Shown piece by piece: positions 38,001 through 48,530 of a DNA stretch of 64,000 nucleotides. The DNA is from Papilionanthe hookeriana x Papilionanthe teres (taxonomy: Eukaryota > Streptophyta > Magnoliopsida > Asparagales > Orchidaceae): positions 114,119,943-114,183,942 of the forward strand of contig CM040429.1 in the NCBI GenBank assembly GCA_022702705.1, given 5' to 3'. How positions within the stretch are numbered: position 1 is the first letter of the stretch; every line of letters starts with the position of its first letter. A model generated the notes under the pieces. The model was not told the origin of the DNA. It did not search any database and saw only the letters and a list, made by a program, of their open reading frames with translations. A program made the position numbers and the translations under genes.

Positions 38001-38299
38001 GTATGAGTGTAGTGTGTGTGTAAGTCAGCCCTCACCAGACCAGGCCACCCAGGGTAGTCCTAAGGCCAAAGAGTCCTATAGGAACTCATCCTTTAAACTT
38101 CCACATTTGATTTCAACCCTCTAGGTGATTAGGGGTCTACAATCAAGTTTGTGGAGTTTGCAGGGAGTTAAGAAGTGGTTTGAATTTCTAAGTGGTGGGT
38201 CCCAATTCTAATCCTCTAGGATAGTCAAAGGAAAAGCCTAAGGCTAGATCCTAAGTACTAAAGAGAGAAAAGAAGACCTCATCAAAAATGAGGTCAACA
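32081..38299 (-). repeat. 3' LTR of element C (end truncated, inner deletion)
   Basis: The right end, reading TGTTGACCTCATTTTTGATG on the minus strand, is at 38299. On the left only about 18 bases (32081-32098) match 51851-51868 of the 5' LTR, and the match then jumps to 52937. The terminal 120-180 bases and about 1.07 kb holding the four hairpins are therefore missing. The left border joins element A's RT sequence. Confidence 0.85.
32957..33250. repeat. Low-complexity (TTTAA)n tract in 3' LTR of element C
   Basis: Long runs of TTTAA with interspersed TTTTAA and ATTTTATTT variants. The 5' LTR has the matching tract at about 53785-54070. Element B's LTR lacks a comparable tract. Confidence 0.9.
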
Positions 38300-38319
38300 A
38301 ATGGACCCCCAATAGGTGT
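38300..38319 (-). other. Polypurine tract region of element C
   Basis: On the minus strand this reads ACACCTATTGGGGGTCCATT, directly before the LTR start, identical to element B. Bases 38302-38317 are the exact reverse complement of leader bases 51409-51424 of the same element. Confidence 0.8.
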
Positions 38320-38340
38320 GATGTGCTATCCAAGCACACC
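38320..38340 (-). other. Hairpin beside the polypurine tract, element C
   Basis: On the sense strand GGTGTGCT and AGCACATC pair around a five-base loop (eight pairs, one G-T). Element B keeps a seven-pair version at 24012-24032 with different bases in the stem. Confidence 0.45.
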
Positions 38341-41038
38341 GCGCGTATTGGTGTTGACCGAAGCGATCAACAAAACCATCACAAAAGTCCAAGTGACAAA
38401 CTTGGGACAGAGTAGAAGAGTTTCCGCTGGGGAGTGTCGAGTATATCTACGAGACTCGGAGATTCTTGAACTCTCGCTGGAGAAAGGAAAAAGAGGTGAA
38501 TCCCAAATCACATGATCTGGGGGAATTTCGATTTAGATTTCATTTTGTTTCAGTTTAAGTTTTGATGTGTGAGCTAAGATTTTAGTTTGACTTTCAATTT
38601 AGATTGAAGTTTTGTTAAAATTAATTTGAAGGGATTTGAACTTGAAATGAAAATTGGAATTTTGTGGTTTTAGATGTAACATCTTCAACCTCAAAAGAAA
38701 ATTGAATTGATTGGATTGACTCATTACAATGAGGAGAGATCTCAGAGCAATGCGGTATTGGATGTAAAATCCTTAACCTCAAGAGTTTTATTTTGATGTA
38801 TTTCATTGCGATAGGGAAAGAATCCTAAAGCAATGCGGTATTGGATGTAAAATCCTCAACCCAAAAGTTCGATTTTGATGTATTTCATTGCGATAGGGAA
38901 AGAATCCTAAAGCAATGCAGTCTCGGATGTAAAATCCTCAACCCCAAAAGTTTGATTTTGATGTTTTCATTGCGATAGGGAAAGAACCTAAAGCAATGCA
39001 GTATCAGATGTGAAATCCTCAACCCGAAAAGTTTGATTTCGATGTATTTCATTGCGATAGGGAAAGAATCCTAAAGTAATGCAGTATCGGATGTAAAATC
39101 CTCAACCCCAAAAGTTTGATTTTGATGTATTTCATTGCGATAGGGAAAGAACCTAAAGCAATGCAATATCGGATGTAAAATCCTCAACCTCAAAAGTTTG
39201 ATTTTGATGTATTTCATTACGATAGGGAAAGAATCCTAAAGCAATGCAGTCTCGGATGTAAAATCCTCAACCCCAAAAGTTTGATTTCGATGTATTTCAT
39301 TGCGATAGGGAAAGAACCTAAAGCAATGCAGTATCGGATGTAAAATCCTCAACCCCAGTTTGATTTTGATGTATTTCATTGCGATAGGGAAAGAACCTAA
39401 AGCAATGCAGTATCGGATGTAAAATCCTCAAACCCAAAAGTTTGATTTTGATGTATTTCATTGCGATAGGGAAAGAATCCTAAAGCAATGCAGTCTCGGA
39501 TGTAAAATCCTCAACCCCAAAAATTTGATTTTGATGTATTTTATTGCGATAGGGGAAGAATCCTAAAGCAATGCAGTCTCGGATGTAAAATCCTCAACCC
39601 CAAAAGTTTGATTTTGATGTATTTCATTGCGATAGGGAAAGAACCTAAAGCGATGCGATGCAGGATGTAAAATCCTCGACCCCATGAATTTGATTTTGAT
39701 GTATTTCATTCTTTATAGGGAAATAACCTAAAGCAATGCGATCTCGGATGTAAAATCCTCAACCCCAAGAATTTGATTTTGATGTATTTCATTGCGATAG
39801 GGAAAGAATCCTAAAGCAATGCGGTCTCGGATGTAAAATCCTCGACCCCAAGAATTTGATTTTGATGTATTTCATTGCGATAGGGAAAGAACCTAAAGCA
39901 ATGCGATCTCGGATGTAAAATCCTCGACCCGAAGAATTTGATTTTGATGTATTTCATTGCGATAGGGAAAGAATCCTAAAGCAATGCGGTCTCGGATGTA
40001 AAATCCTCGGCCCCAAAAGTTTGATTTCGATGTATTTCATTGCGATAGGGAAAGAATCCTAAATCAATGCAGTCTCGGATGTAAAATCCTCAACCCCAAG
40101 AATTTGATTTCGATGTATTTCATTGCGATAGGGAAAGAATCCTAAAGCAATGCAGTCTCGGATGTAAAATCCTCAACCCCAAAAGTTTGATTTTGAATGG
40201 TAATTGATTTTGCAAGGATTTGTAATGTTGATTTGAAAAGTGTGGGATTTTGGTGTTTCGAGAATTTCATGAGAGTTGTAAAAGATTTTTGTTGAAAGAA
40301 ATAGATTAGGAGGGATTATGTAGATGTTACATATCCCATTCAAAAGAGTTGATCGAAAGTTGATGGTTTGGATTGGATACAATTCCTCACCATCAGATCC
40401 GAATCGAAAACCTCATGGCTCCGTGTCAATGGAATCGGCTGCTTCCATCCCAGACAAGGGAGAGAGTAGAACGGATTGGATTTCAGATTTGGAAGGTTAA
40501 ATTTGAATTTGATTGAGATTTGATTTGAAATCTGGAAGGTTGAATTTGAATTTGATTGAGATTTGATTTGAAATTTGTGTTCATTTTGTTTGTCCTTTAA
40601 CGATTCAAATTTGCTTTATCGTTCATTTAATGTTCATGTGAATTTGGCGTTCATCATTTTTTTTTAGATTTTTAAGGAAAGTTTTCTTTTATTCTTTTTT
40701 TTGTTTCTTTTCTGTTCTTTGTTCAAAGTTCATTTAACTTTAATGGCGTTTCCCAGTCAACTTGCACAAAAGAGGTGAACGCCAAAAATGTGACATGGTC
40801 ACTTTCATTCCAATCATGTCGAAGATACATCATACAACTCGATCCGGAATACATCTCATACAATCCATGTAGACTCAAAACGGACTATGTATGATCTTTG
40901 TCGATCCATCCAAAAAGACATCCGTCGAAATCCATGTCCGAATAGTGAGGTACATGGTCAATAACATCACCTTCCAAGCCATCCTTGGCAAGGATGCCGT
41001 ATGGATGTATGTTGGAGGTGTGATATTTTCCATGTAAC
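38341..41038 (-). other. 3' UTR of element C
   Basis: Non-coding region between the third gene and the polypurine tract. It is filled mainly by the 82-bp tandem array; the rest (38341-38660 and 40196-41038) shows no gene. The part next to the third gene (about 40830-41038) matches element A. Confidence 0.75.
38664..40195. repeat. 82-bp tandem array, about 17 good units plus degenerate ones
   Basis: Units start at 38795, 38877, 38959 and on to 40112 with a mean step of 82 bases. Each contains GATGTATTTCATTGCGATAG, a GGGAAAGAATCCTAAAGCAA-type centre and GGATGTAAAATCCTC. Within a unit CATTGC pairs with GCAATG and TAGG with CCTA, a hairpin with a small inner loop. Units are very alike, so the array is recent. 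Such arrays in the 3' UTR are known in Tat/Ogre elements and can seed satellites. Confidence 0.95.
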
Positions 41039-41779
41039 TCATAGCTCGTAAGGCCGGAGGCTCTCTAGCTCTGGGTCTGGCTGGAAGTGGTAGGGTGCTT
41101 TCCTTTCATCCATTCTTCTGAAAGTAACTGAGATTCGCTTCATTGGTACTCCTGGTATGCAATGTTTAGCGACATCTGCTCCGTTGCCCTTTAGTATCAT
41201 GACGGAACCTACCGGTAATGGTATCTTTACTTGCCCTCGGAACTCACCTGGGCCTGCTATCCAGACGTCATATCCGAACATGATATTACACTCGTTCAAA
41301 AAAGAAACTGTGCAGAAAGGTCTGAAAAAGTCGTGGTGATCTATGTGCGGGGGTATGCAGTCACCCTGCTTGTAAATGTTAATGATGCAACTGTTGGGTA
41401 TGCAATCTGCTGCGCGTACCCTCCATGTTATCATTCTCTTTACCATCCTTTTGATGACCAATGGCATTGGATCTACCTTGCCACGACGGAGTATTCCCGG
41501 TGGGTTTCCCTTCCTGTCTTCCGAGAAGTTGTAGCGGCATCCACATTGTATTGTAATTCTCCCTTTCCCCGGCATCCATCTCCGGGGTTCCGAGTAAGTG
41601 TTTTCTCTTAGGCGGCCCGCTCGACCCATTCTTTTCAAATCCTGGATGCAATCCACAATTTGTTGTTGTTCGTATTCTGAGAACACGTCTGTATGTAGCT
41701 CGAGGCCTTCTAGTATATTGATCCTCCTGCCTCTAATTCTCTCGAAGTATTCAAAAGTTTGCTTCTCAACATTCTGCAT
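41039..41779 (-). CDS. AlkB-like 2-oxoglutarate/Fe(II) oxygenase domain (ALKBH9/10-like), open in element C
   Basis: An uninterrupted frame of 246 codons. Residues 20-35 (NILEGLELHTDVFSEY) match the entry to the plant ALKBH9/10 catalytic domain. The 2OG-binding Asn and Tyr are N134 and Y136 (INIY). The iron ligands are H145 and D147 (PPHIDHHDF) and distal H206 (KHCIPGV). The RxxxxxR pair is R215/R221 (RISVTFR), followed by MDERK. IPLPVGSVMILKGNGADVAK is near perfect for the family. Family members remove N6-methyladenosine from RNA in the cytoplasm or nucleus; that this copy does so is inference. All catalytic residues are present and about two thirds of positions match element B by eye, while flanking pol is broken. 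The codon at 41779 may be internal, because the parent gene begins at 42515. Confidence 0.9.
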   Translation of the reverse strand: MQNVEKQTFEYFERIRGRRINILEGLELHTDVFSEYEQQQIVDCIQDLKRMGRAGRLRENTYSEPRRWMPGKGRITIQCGCRYNFSEDRKGNPPGILRRGKVDPMPLVIKRMVKRMITWRVRAADCIPNSCIINIYKQGDCIPPHIDHHDFFRPFCTVSFLNECNIMFGYDVWIAGPGEFRGQVKIPLPVGSVMILKGNGADVAKHCIPGVPMKRISVTFRRMDERKAPYHFQPDPELESLRPYEL

Positions 41780-42515
41780 TCTTTCTAGCTCGTATTACGG
41801 AATAATCCGTAAATGGCGAGGCCCAGTGACGTACTTGTGGGATATATGGCTCAATCCCTTCGCGTTCTCCCGCATACCTCGGCTCCTCGAGAGATGGTCT
41901 CCGTCGGGACATCCTCCGGGGTTGCTTCGCAACAAGGTTATGTATTGCTGGTGGCTTTATCCGGTGGCGTGGTAGCCTTCCTTCTTCGATTTTCTTGAGA
42001 TTTCCCTGGTCTCTTCTGTTATCCTCGGAGCTGGCCTCCCTTCTTCAGGTTCATGGCGAACCAGTATCCTTGAAATATATGCACTGGTAGTAGCGACTGC
42101 CTCGTCGCGCTGGTTCGCTGCTAGTTTAGTTAAAATCTTGCGGATACGGTGATTTTTATTTCTTCGCTGAGTTGCTGTGAGAGTAGCTCTTCGTACTTCC
42201 TGAATTTACGTGGGCGCGGCGGCGACAAGCCTGCCCTCTCGTCGTAGCGACTACAAACTTGATTCTCTTGTCCTCCTCGGTGTTTGTTTTCCTTTTCTTC
42301 TTGTCGGGTTGGTGGCTTGGGCCACCCACTTTCATTCTTGTCCGATCGGGCGGTTCCTCTCGATCAGTCGGGACCCAATCACCTTCCTCGTATTGATGGC
42401 CTGCTGGTGCGAAGTCTGAGTCAATCTCTATTATCGCTCCATCTTTCACCCTCTTTTCGTCAAGTGCAAGGCTTACGCCATTTCTAAAGTTCAGGACCAA
42501 CTGCACGTTCGACAT
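41039..42515 (-). pseudogene. Third gene of element C, full extent: N-terminal domain, basic linker, AlkB domain
   Basis: The ATG at 42515-42513 follows the splice-acceptor-like CTTTTTCGCAG (AG at 42521-42520) by a few bases, as in element B. The N-terminal part (about 42156-42515) reads MSNVQLVLNFRNGVSLALDE, followed by a Lys/Arg-rich stretch (KKKRKTNTEEDKR), a possible nuclear-localisation or RNA-binding segment. The frame is lost near 42160 and again just before the oxygenase domain: a one-base insertion near 41835 and a TAA near 41803 (Glu in element B). From 41779 the AlkB domain is open to its natural stop. The N-terminal domain resembles nothing I can name; it is shared by elements A, B and C, so it is part of the gene and not chance. 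Confidence 0.85.
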
Positions 42516-42833
42516 TTCCCTGCGAAAAAGACAAGGAAAAGGATCAGGGGCTGTACTAAGAACAAGAACATTAAGAAAATGTTTATTAAAGACAGAGTTT
42601 TCTTTTTTTTTTCTCTTTTTTTTATTATTCCTTTTGTATTTTTAAATTCAACAGAAATGAAGTGGGAAAAGATCGGAAAAAAGATTTTGATTTGGAAGAG
42701 AGGACAAGGAAAACTTTATTATCATGATTTTATTTATTTTAACACATTTTTTATTATTTTTGGGTTCGGACCCTGTCATAAGTAATTACTTCGCCCGTGC
42801 TTCTAGGGATGAAGAATTCATTCCTTTGAAACA
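42516..42833 (-). other. Spacer with splice acceptor before the third gene, element C
   Basis: AT-rich, non-coding. The right end (42764-42810) is the block shared with elements A and B. The left end is a pyrimidine tract and CGCAG directly before the third-gene ATG. Confidence 0.6.
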
Positions 42834-43980
42834 TCAGGTAGCGTAATATTATATCAAGTACCGTCCGTTGATCGGAAGCATATGTCGTTCTCCTTGGCAA
42901 TTCACTAGCTCGTAAGAGCCTCCTGAGTAGACTGCCTCAACCACAAACGGTCCTTCCCAAGTGGGTTCAAATTTTCCTCCTATTGTGCAAGAATAGGTCT
43001 CTTGAGAAAGAGAACTAAGTCACCAACTTTGAAGGTTCTTGGGCGGACCAGTCTGTCATGGGCTTGAACCATCTTAGCTTGGTATAGTTCTAAATTCTGC
43101 TCGCGTCTGCAAGTCTTTTCCCTTCCGGGCGTTCCAACTCCTCTAGTCGTAATTTGGCATTCTCTTCGTCGTGATTTTGTTTGCAACTGCAATTCGAGTG
43201 ACGGAAGCTAGACCTCTAAGGGTAACACTCGCCTCGGACCCATACACCGGAGCGTAAGGTGTAGCTAGAGTAGGAGTTACGAAGGTTGTCCGGTAGGCCC
43301 ATAAGGCTTCTAATAACTTCTCGTGCCAATTTCTCTTATTATCGTCCAAAGTTTTCTTTAAATTTTGAATGAGAGTTTTATTAAAAGCCTCGACTGAGCC
43401 GTTTGCTCTTGGATAGTAAATTGTTGAATACCGCTAGTCGATTCCGTGTCTCCCGATAAAATTGTTGATTTGCGTGCTTCGAATGTCGACCCATTATACG
43501 AGATGATCTCGTGCGGCACTGCGAAACGGTAGACAACTTGGTTCTTGAAAAACTGTAGTACGTGGTGTGCTTTTACTTCTCTTAGTGGAACTGCCTCTGC
43601 CCACTTGGAAATGTAATCTGTAGCCGCAAGAATGAAATGATGTCCTTTTGAAGATGGTGGTTCTATTGGACCCACTATATCTGTGCCCCAACATTCAAAT
43701 GGCCATGACGCAATTGTCGGGTGTAGCACATTTGGAGGTTGGTGTAGAACCACTTCGTGCACTTGGCATTGGTGACAGCTCTTGGCGATTTTCATGCTGT
43801 CGGTCATCATCGAGGGCCAGTAATACCCTAGTCTTTTAATTTTCATTTTCATCTTCGGACCCGATCGGTGAGCGCCACGAGTCCCGAATGCACCTCTTTA
43901 ACAATTTCACGGGCCTCGGACCCGCTTAGGCACCTTTGCCACATTTGATCGAAAGACCATCTATATAACGTGTTGTTTAT
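42834..43980 (-). pseudogene. Integrase of element C (broken)
   Basis: The zinc domain near 43780-43900 is frameshifted just after its first His. The core (43358-43852) has the first Asp in CWGTDIVGPIEPP, but the second Asp is Tyr (ISYNGS where B has ISDNGS). The frame is lost again before the catalytic Glu (near 43450). A further piece with NKRNWHEKLLEALWAYRT lies at 43143-43349, and the GPY/F-type C-terminus at about 42834-42985 has a stop near 42855. The D-to-Y change alone would stop catalysis. Confidence 0.9.
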
Positions 43981-45271
43981 TAATGCGTAGGACGAGTTCT
44001 TTTCTTGATCCGATGGGCTAACGACTCATCATCCGGTAGTTTTCCTGTTTGCGGGTAGTCTATTAATGGTTGTCGCCAATCTTTCGTGTTTTTCGTCACT
44101 ACTGCAACCGATTCTTTTTCTTTTTCTGATTTGTGTATTGTGTCTATGTCGAGCTGTGATAGGACCTGACGTCCATGCACTGACACTTCCACTGATTCAT
44201 CTTGCAAGCAGGCAAATTCTTTTGCGAGGCGGGCTAAAGCATCTGCTAAAGCGTTTTCTTTTCTAGGAATTTTGTAGATCGTCACATTCGGAATCTGTTC
44301 CAACAACTGTATGGCATACTGGAAGTATTGCTCGAGTCTTGGCTTTAAAACTCTGTACTGTCCGATGATCTGTTGAATGATTAACTGCGAATCCCCGTAG
44401 ATGTTGATGTTAGTTATCCCCACTTGAATAGTTAATTCCAGTCCTGTTACGAGAGCTTCGTATTCTGCTTCGTTGTTTATACATGGTTCTGTCAAGTGGT
44501 AGGAGTATCTTAACATCCCCGCTCCGGTGTTATAAAGATTAGTCCAATTCCTGCCTTACCGGGCACTATCACTTGCGATTCTTCGTCTTTGTGTGTTGAA
44601 GATGCTCCGTCGAAATATAATTCCCAACGTCGATCATCGGGGTCTTCTAAGTTCATTATTTGTTCATCCGGCAAGTCGTCATTGAGAGGAGATTCGTCGG
44701 CAAAGGGTGTGCTTGCGAGGAAGTCCGCTAGGACTTGTCCCTTTACGGCACGAAGAGGCACGAAAGTTATATCGAATTGCGATAATATCATTGACCACAC
44801 GGCAAGTCCGCCGAAAGCGTTGGACGGGTCATCGAAGTATTGCGATGGATTAAATTTCGAGATCGAGTTGACCTTATGAGAAAGCATGTAGTGCCTGAGC
44901 TTTTGAGTGGCGAAGATCAGGGCCAAACAATGCTTTTCAATTGCGGGATACTTTATTTCCATCGGAAGTAATCGACGGCTTAGGTAGTAAAGAGCATTTT
45001 CTTTACCCTCATCATTGACCTGGGCTAACAGGGCTCCGAGAGAGTCGTCTAAAGCCGCGGTATAAAGTATCAACGGCCTACCTGAGACTGGGGCTACTAA
45101 GACAGGAGGTGTCATTAAATATTGTTTAATGTCATCGAAGGCCTTCTGGCATTTCTCTTCCCAAATAAATTTGGCGTCCTTTTTAACTAATGCCGAGAAA
45201 GGCTGACACCTACCTGAAAAATTCGAGATAAAGCGTCGAAGATATGCCAACTTCCCTTGAAAAGATCGTAG
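43981..45271 (-). pseudogene. First and second RNase H domains of element C
   Basis: The first RNase H (about 44700-45250) includes LYTAALDDSLGALLAQVNDE and ends at AVKGQVLADFL. The archaeal-type RNase H (about 44220-44640) shows ELYFDGASS, NNEAEYEAL, IYGDSQLIIQQ and ENALADALARLAKEF, so all four acids are present. A frameshift at about 44515 (between FITPERG and LRYSYHL) splits the second domain, and a TAA at about 45250-45272 separates this part from RT. Confidence 0.9.
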
Positions 45272-46662
45272 TTATTTTAAGGTTTTGGGAGGTGGCATTT
45301 CTAAGATAGCTTTAATCTTTTCCGGGTCGATTTCAATTCCACGATGTCGGACAACGAATCCTAAGAATTTCTTGGAGGTGACGCCGAAGGCGCATTTTAA
45401 GGGATTCATCTTAAGGTTAAATTGTCTTAATCGTTCGAAAACAATTCTCGAATCATACGAGTGGTTTTCCTTTACTTTGCTTTTGATGACCACATCATCC
45501 ACGTAGCACTCGACTTGATTGTGGATGAGATCATCAAAAAATTTTGTCATCGCTCTCTGGTAGGTTGCTCCTGCGTTCTTCAGTCCGAATGGCATCACTG
45601 TGTAGCAATATACTCCAATCAGCGTTTTGAATGTTGTAAGTTTTTCATCTTCTGGAGCCACTTTTATCTGGTTGTATCCTGAAGATCCATCCATGAACGA
45701 GAATATTTCATGTGTTGAAGCAATGTCGATCATTAATTCTGGGATCAGTAGAGGGAATTCATCTTTTGGACATGCCTTGTTTAAGTTTCTGAAATCCACA
45801 CAAATTCTGATCTGACCATTCTTCTTCCTGACTGGCACCACACTGGCTAACCAAGTCGGGTATTGTTCTTCACGGACAAATTTAGCGTCTATTAGCTTTT
45901 TAACTTCAGCTATGACTTGTTGTTCGATTTCTAGACACATTCTTCCGGGACCTTGTCCGATCGAAACGCAGTAGGATCCACTCCTAGCTTATGGATTGCG
46001 ACCTCCGGAGCTAATCCTGGCATCTCATCGTAGATCCAAGCAAAACAGTCTTTAAATTCCATTAATAACTTGATTATTTCTTTGGAGTCTTCTTTATTGA
46101 GTAAGGAGCTAACAAAGGTAGGTCTAGGCTCTTCGCTAGTACCTAAGTTAACTTCCGTTAATTCATCTATTGTAGATTTGATCTCTTCTTCGAACTCTGG
46201 TGGAGCGTTTCCAATTTGTAAATCTTCAAACTCTTCCGTAGTTTCCATGCGGTTTTCATTAGACTCGCAAGTGATAACCAAGCAAAATTCGGTATCGTCA
46301 GCCGATCCTATCGTGCCGAATCTGAGACCATGCCTTGAATTGGGTGGACGACCGGAGTTATTCCATAAATTTTCAAAATGTTGTGATTGACCTTTTGTCC
46401 ATTGTCGTGGTAAGAAACCACGTTGAATTAAATTTTGAACACAGGGGGAGTACCACTCAAAAGGTAATTCCATTAATTCTGATGAAGTAGCATCTTCAAA
46501 TTGTACATTATTTTCAGTATTGGAGGAAGGAGCACCACGGTAGAATTTGATGGGCTTTGCACCGCCGCTATGTACCTCTTTGACCACCATACCCTCGATC
46601 TTATTAGAATGGATCGGGGTCAGGGTCATAGTATGTACATAGTGGTTAATCTTCTCGTACAT
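45272..46662 (-). pseudogene. Reverse transcriptase of element C
   Basis: The linker and RT N-terminus are at 45931-46662 (ends GVDPTAFRSDKVPEECV, where the frame slips). The catalytic part is open at 45272-45940: VREEQYPTWLASVVPVRKKN, ICVDFRNLNKACPKD, FSFMDGSSGYNQI, VMPFGLKNAGATYQRAM and CYVDDVVIKSK (YVDD at 45494-45505). Motifs are closer to consensus than in element B. A single frameshift near 45940 and the stop at 45272 disable it. Confidence 0.93.
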
Positions 46663-48530
46663 CGATTTATATTCTTCGTTCTTTTCATCTTCGAGAGAGA
46701 ATTGCGGCTTCTTCCTACTTATTGTCGCTGCTTCTTGCTTGATCTCTTTTTCTTCTTCAGAACTATCTTCCCAATCAACATTGATGGCTGGTTTCTTCTG
46801 TCCGACTGTCTTAACGTCTCTGCCACGACCTCATCCCCGGCCTCGACCTCGGATGCGAGTTGTGGAGAAACCTTCACCATCTTGCCGTAAGGGAGTGGTG
46901 AGTGACTGTTGGACTAGAACTTCAGGTTCTTCGTTGTCCCGAACTCCCTTTGCTTCATTTGTTATGGTATCTCTGGAGAAGATTGTTTTCTTTGGAGGTG
47001 CATAATAAGCTGCATCTTCATGGATTCCAATTTCATGCACGGAAAATGGTTGTAAGTCACCTTTGATGCACTGTTCCCCTCCATCGTAGTATTTGATGCA
47101 CTGATGTAGAGATGATGGTACCATCCTGTTTTCATGTATCCATGGTCGGCCCGATAGAGCGTTGAATGACATTTCGAATCGATTATGTGAAATTTCGCGG
47201 TTGTCTTTGCCAAGTCACCGGTCTTCATTTGCAGTGTTATTGATCCGAGGGCTCTTTCTCCTTTCTGGTTGAATCCTCTTAATAACATTTTGTCCGCTTC
47301 GAGCTCGCGAGCATCAATTTCCAAGTATGCTAGCGTTCGAATATTCATTATATTGATTGATGCTCCTGGATCCACCAATACTCTGGAGAGTGTAAACTTC
47401 CCGATTGTAATCGAAATGTATAACGGTCGGTTGTGGTCCGTCGTCCAAGTAGTAGGTCATTGTTCGTGAAGGTAACACCTCGCTGTTCCTTTAACGAGCA
47501 AACCTCATCTAAGGAATCTCCGGTCATTTGAGCTAAGCAAATTTCTGGATCAAGCAAGGCCTTAATCAGAACTTCTTTCATCTCCTTTGATAAGATGAGA
47601 GCGTCGTAGATGCTTAGTTTGGCCGGTAGTTTCCTAAGATGGGCTAGCATGTTGTAGTCCACTTTATTTCCATGTGTCTCGATTTCTTCCCGAATGGGTA
47701 TTTCTTCTGCCGGGGTTGGTTCTTCCTGAACAACCACCTGCTTTCCTTTGTCCTTTGGACCCATTCTCGGAGGTAGAACTCTTCCACTTCTTAAGTTGAC
47801 TTCGTAATTTCTCCTAAATGCGGTATTGAGTTTGTCTGGTGTCTCCTCCCGAATCGGAATGACGGGTTCTTCTAGATTAGCTTCAGAGTCTGAAGGCTCT
47901 AACTCTATTGTGACTGGAGCTCCTCGAAACTCGCAAATAGATTCATTGCTTGTTGAACTCTCGTAGCCTCCTTGGTGGATGTCTTCTTTGTCATTGCGAT
48001 CGTCAAGATTATGTATGATTTGAGAATTGTTACTTGTATCGGAATCGATGTTCGGATTAGGTTGGTTGTCGCTAGTTACGTAATCGTTAGAAACAGTCAC
48101 AACGTAGCCAACGCCATAACCCTTATCATTATAAGATCCCACCAGAGTAAGCAAATACTTATACAGAGTCAGAGGTTCGAGGGATTTCTCCCCCGAATCG
48201 GAAACAACCATCCTAGGATAAGCAGCCCCTATTCTAGCCTTAAGAGCCTCGGTCTTTTCTTCTTGATCAATATTCTTCTTTTCTTCAATCGTCTCTTGTT
48301 GAGGTGGTTCTTCTATCGCAAGTGATAGTGCCGACTTGACGGAGTTTAGAACTCTGAATTGAGGCTCGCACCGAAGTGGTTTGGATGCGATCCAAAATCT
48401 TCTTCGAAGACTTTGTCCAAGCGGTAGTCCATCCATCATCAGTCGCATAGGGATCTATCGGAACAATGAGATCCGTCGAGATAACTTTGACGGAACCTCC
48501 TTTCTGGGGTTCCTTCATGTATTCCTTCGA
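46663..48530 (-). pseudogene. Protease region of element C
   Basis: From the right: KEYMKEPQKGGSVKVISTD, an acidic low-complexity linker (about 47450-48400), then LSIYDALILSKEMKEVLIKALLDPEICLAQM, and the protease at about 46960-47400 with VDPGASINIMNIRTLAYLE (active Asp codon 47372-47370) and ALSGRPWIHENRM in another frame. A Gly/Arg-rich link (RIRGRGRG) lies near 46830 with a stop. Frameshifts occur near 48400, 47390 and 47180. Confidence 0.87.

Noticed and set aside
38664..40195. CRISPR-like regular repeats
   Set aside because: Units are contiguous with no unique spacers and lie in the 3' UTR of a plant retrotransposon.
41039..41779. AlkB frame as a normal host ALKBH gene
   Set aside because: It sits between integrase and the polypurine tract in sense, has no introns in the domain and recurs at the same place in three elements, so it belongs to the transposon.
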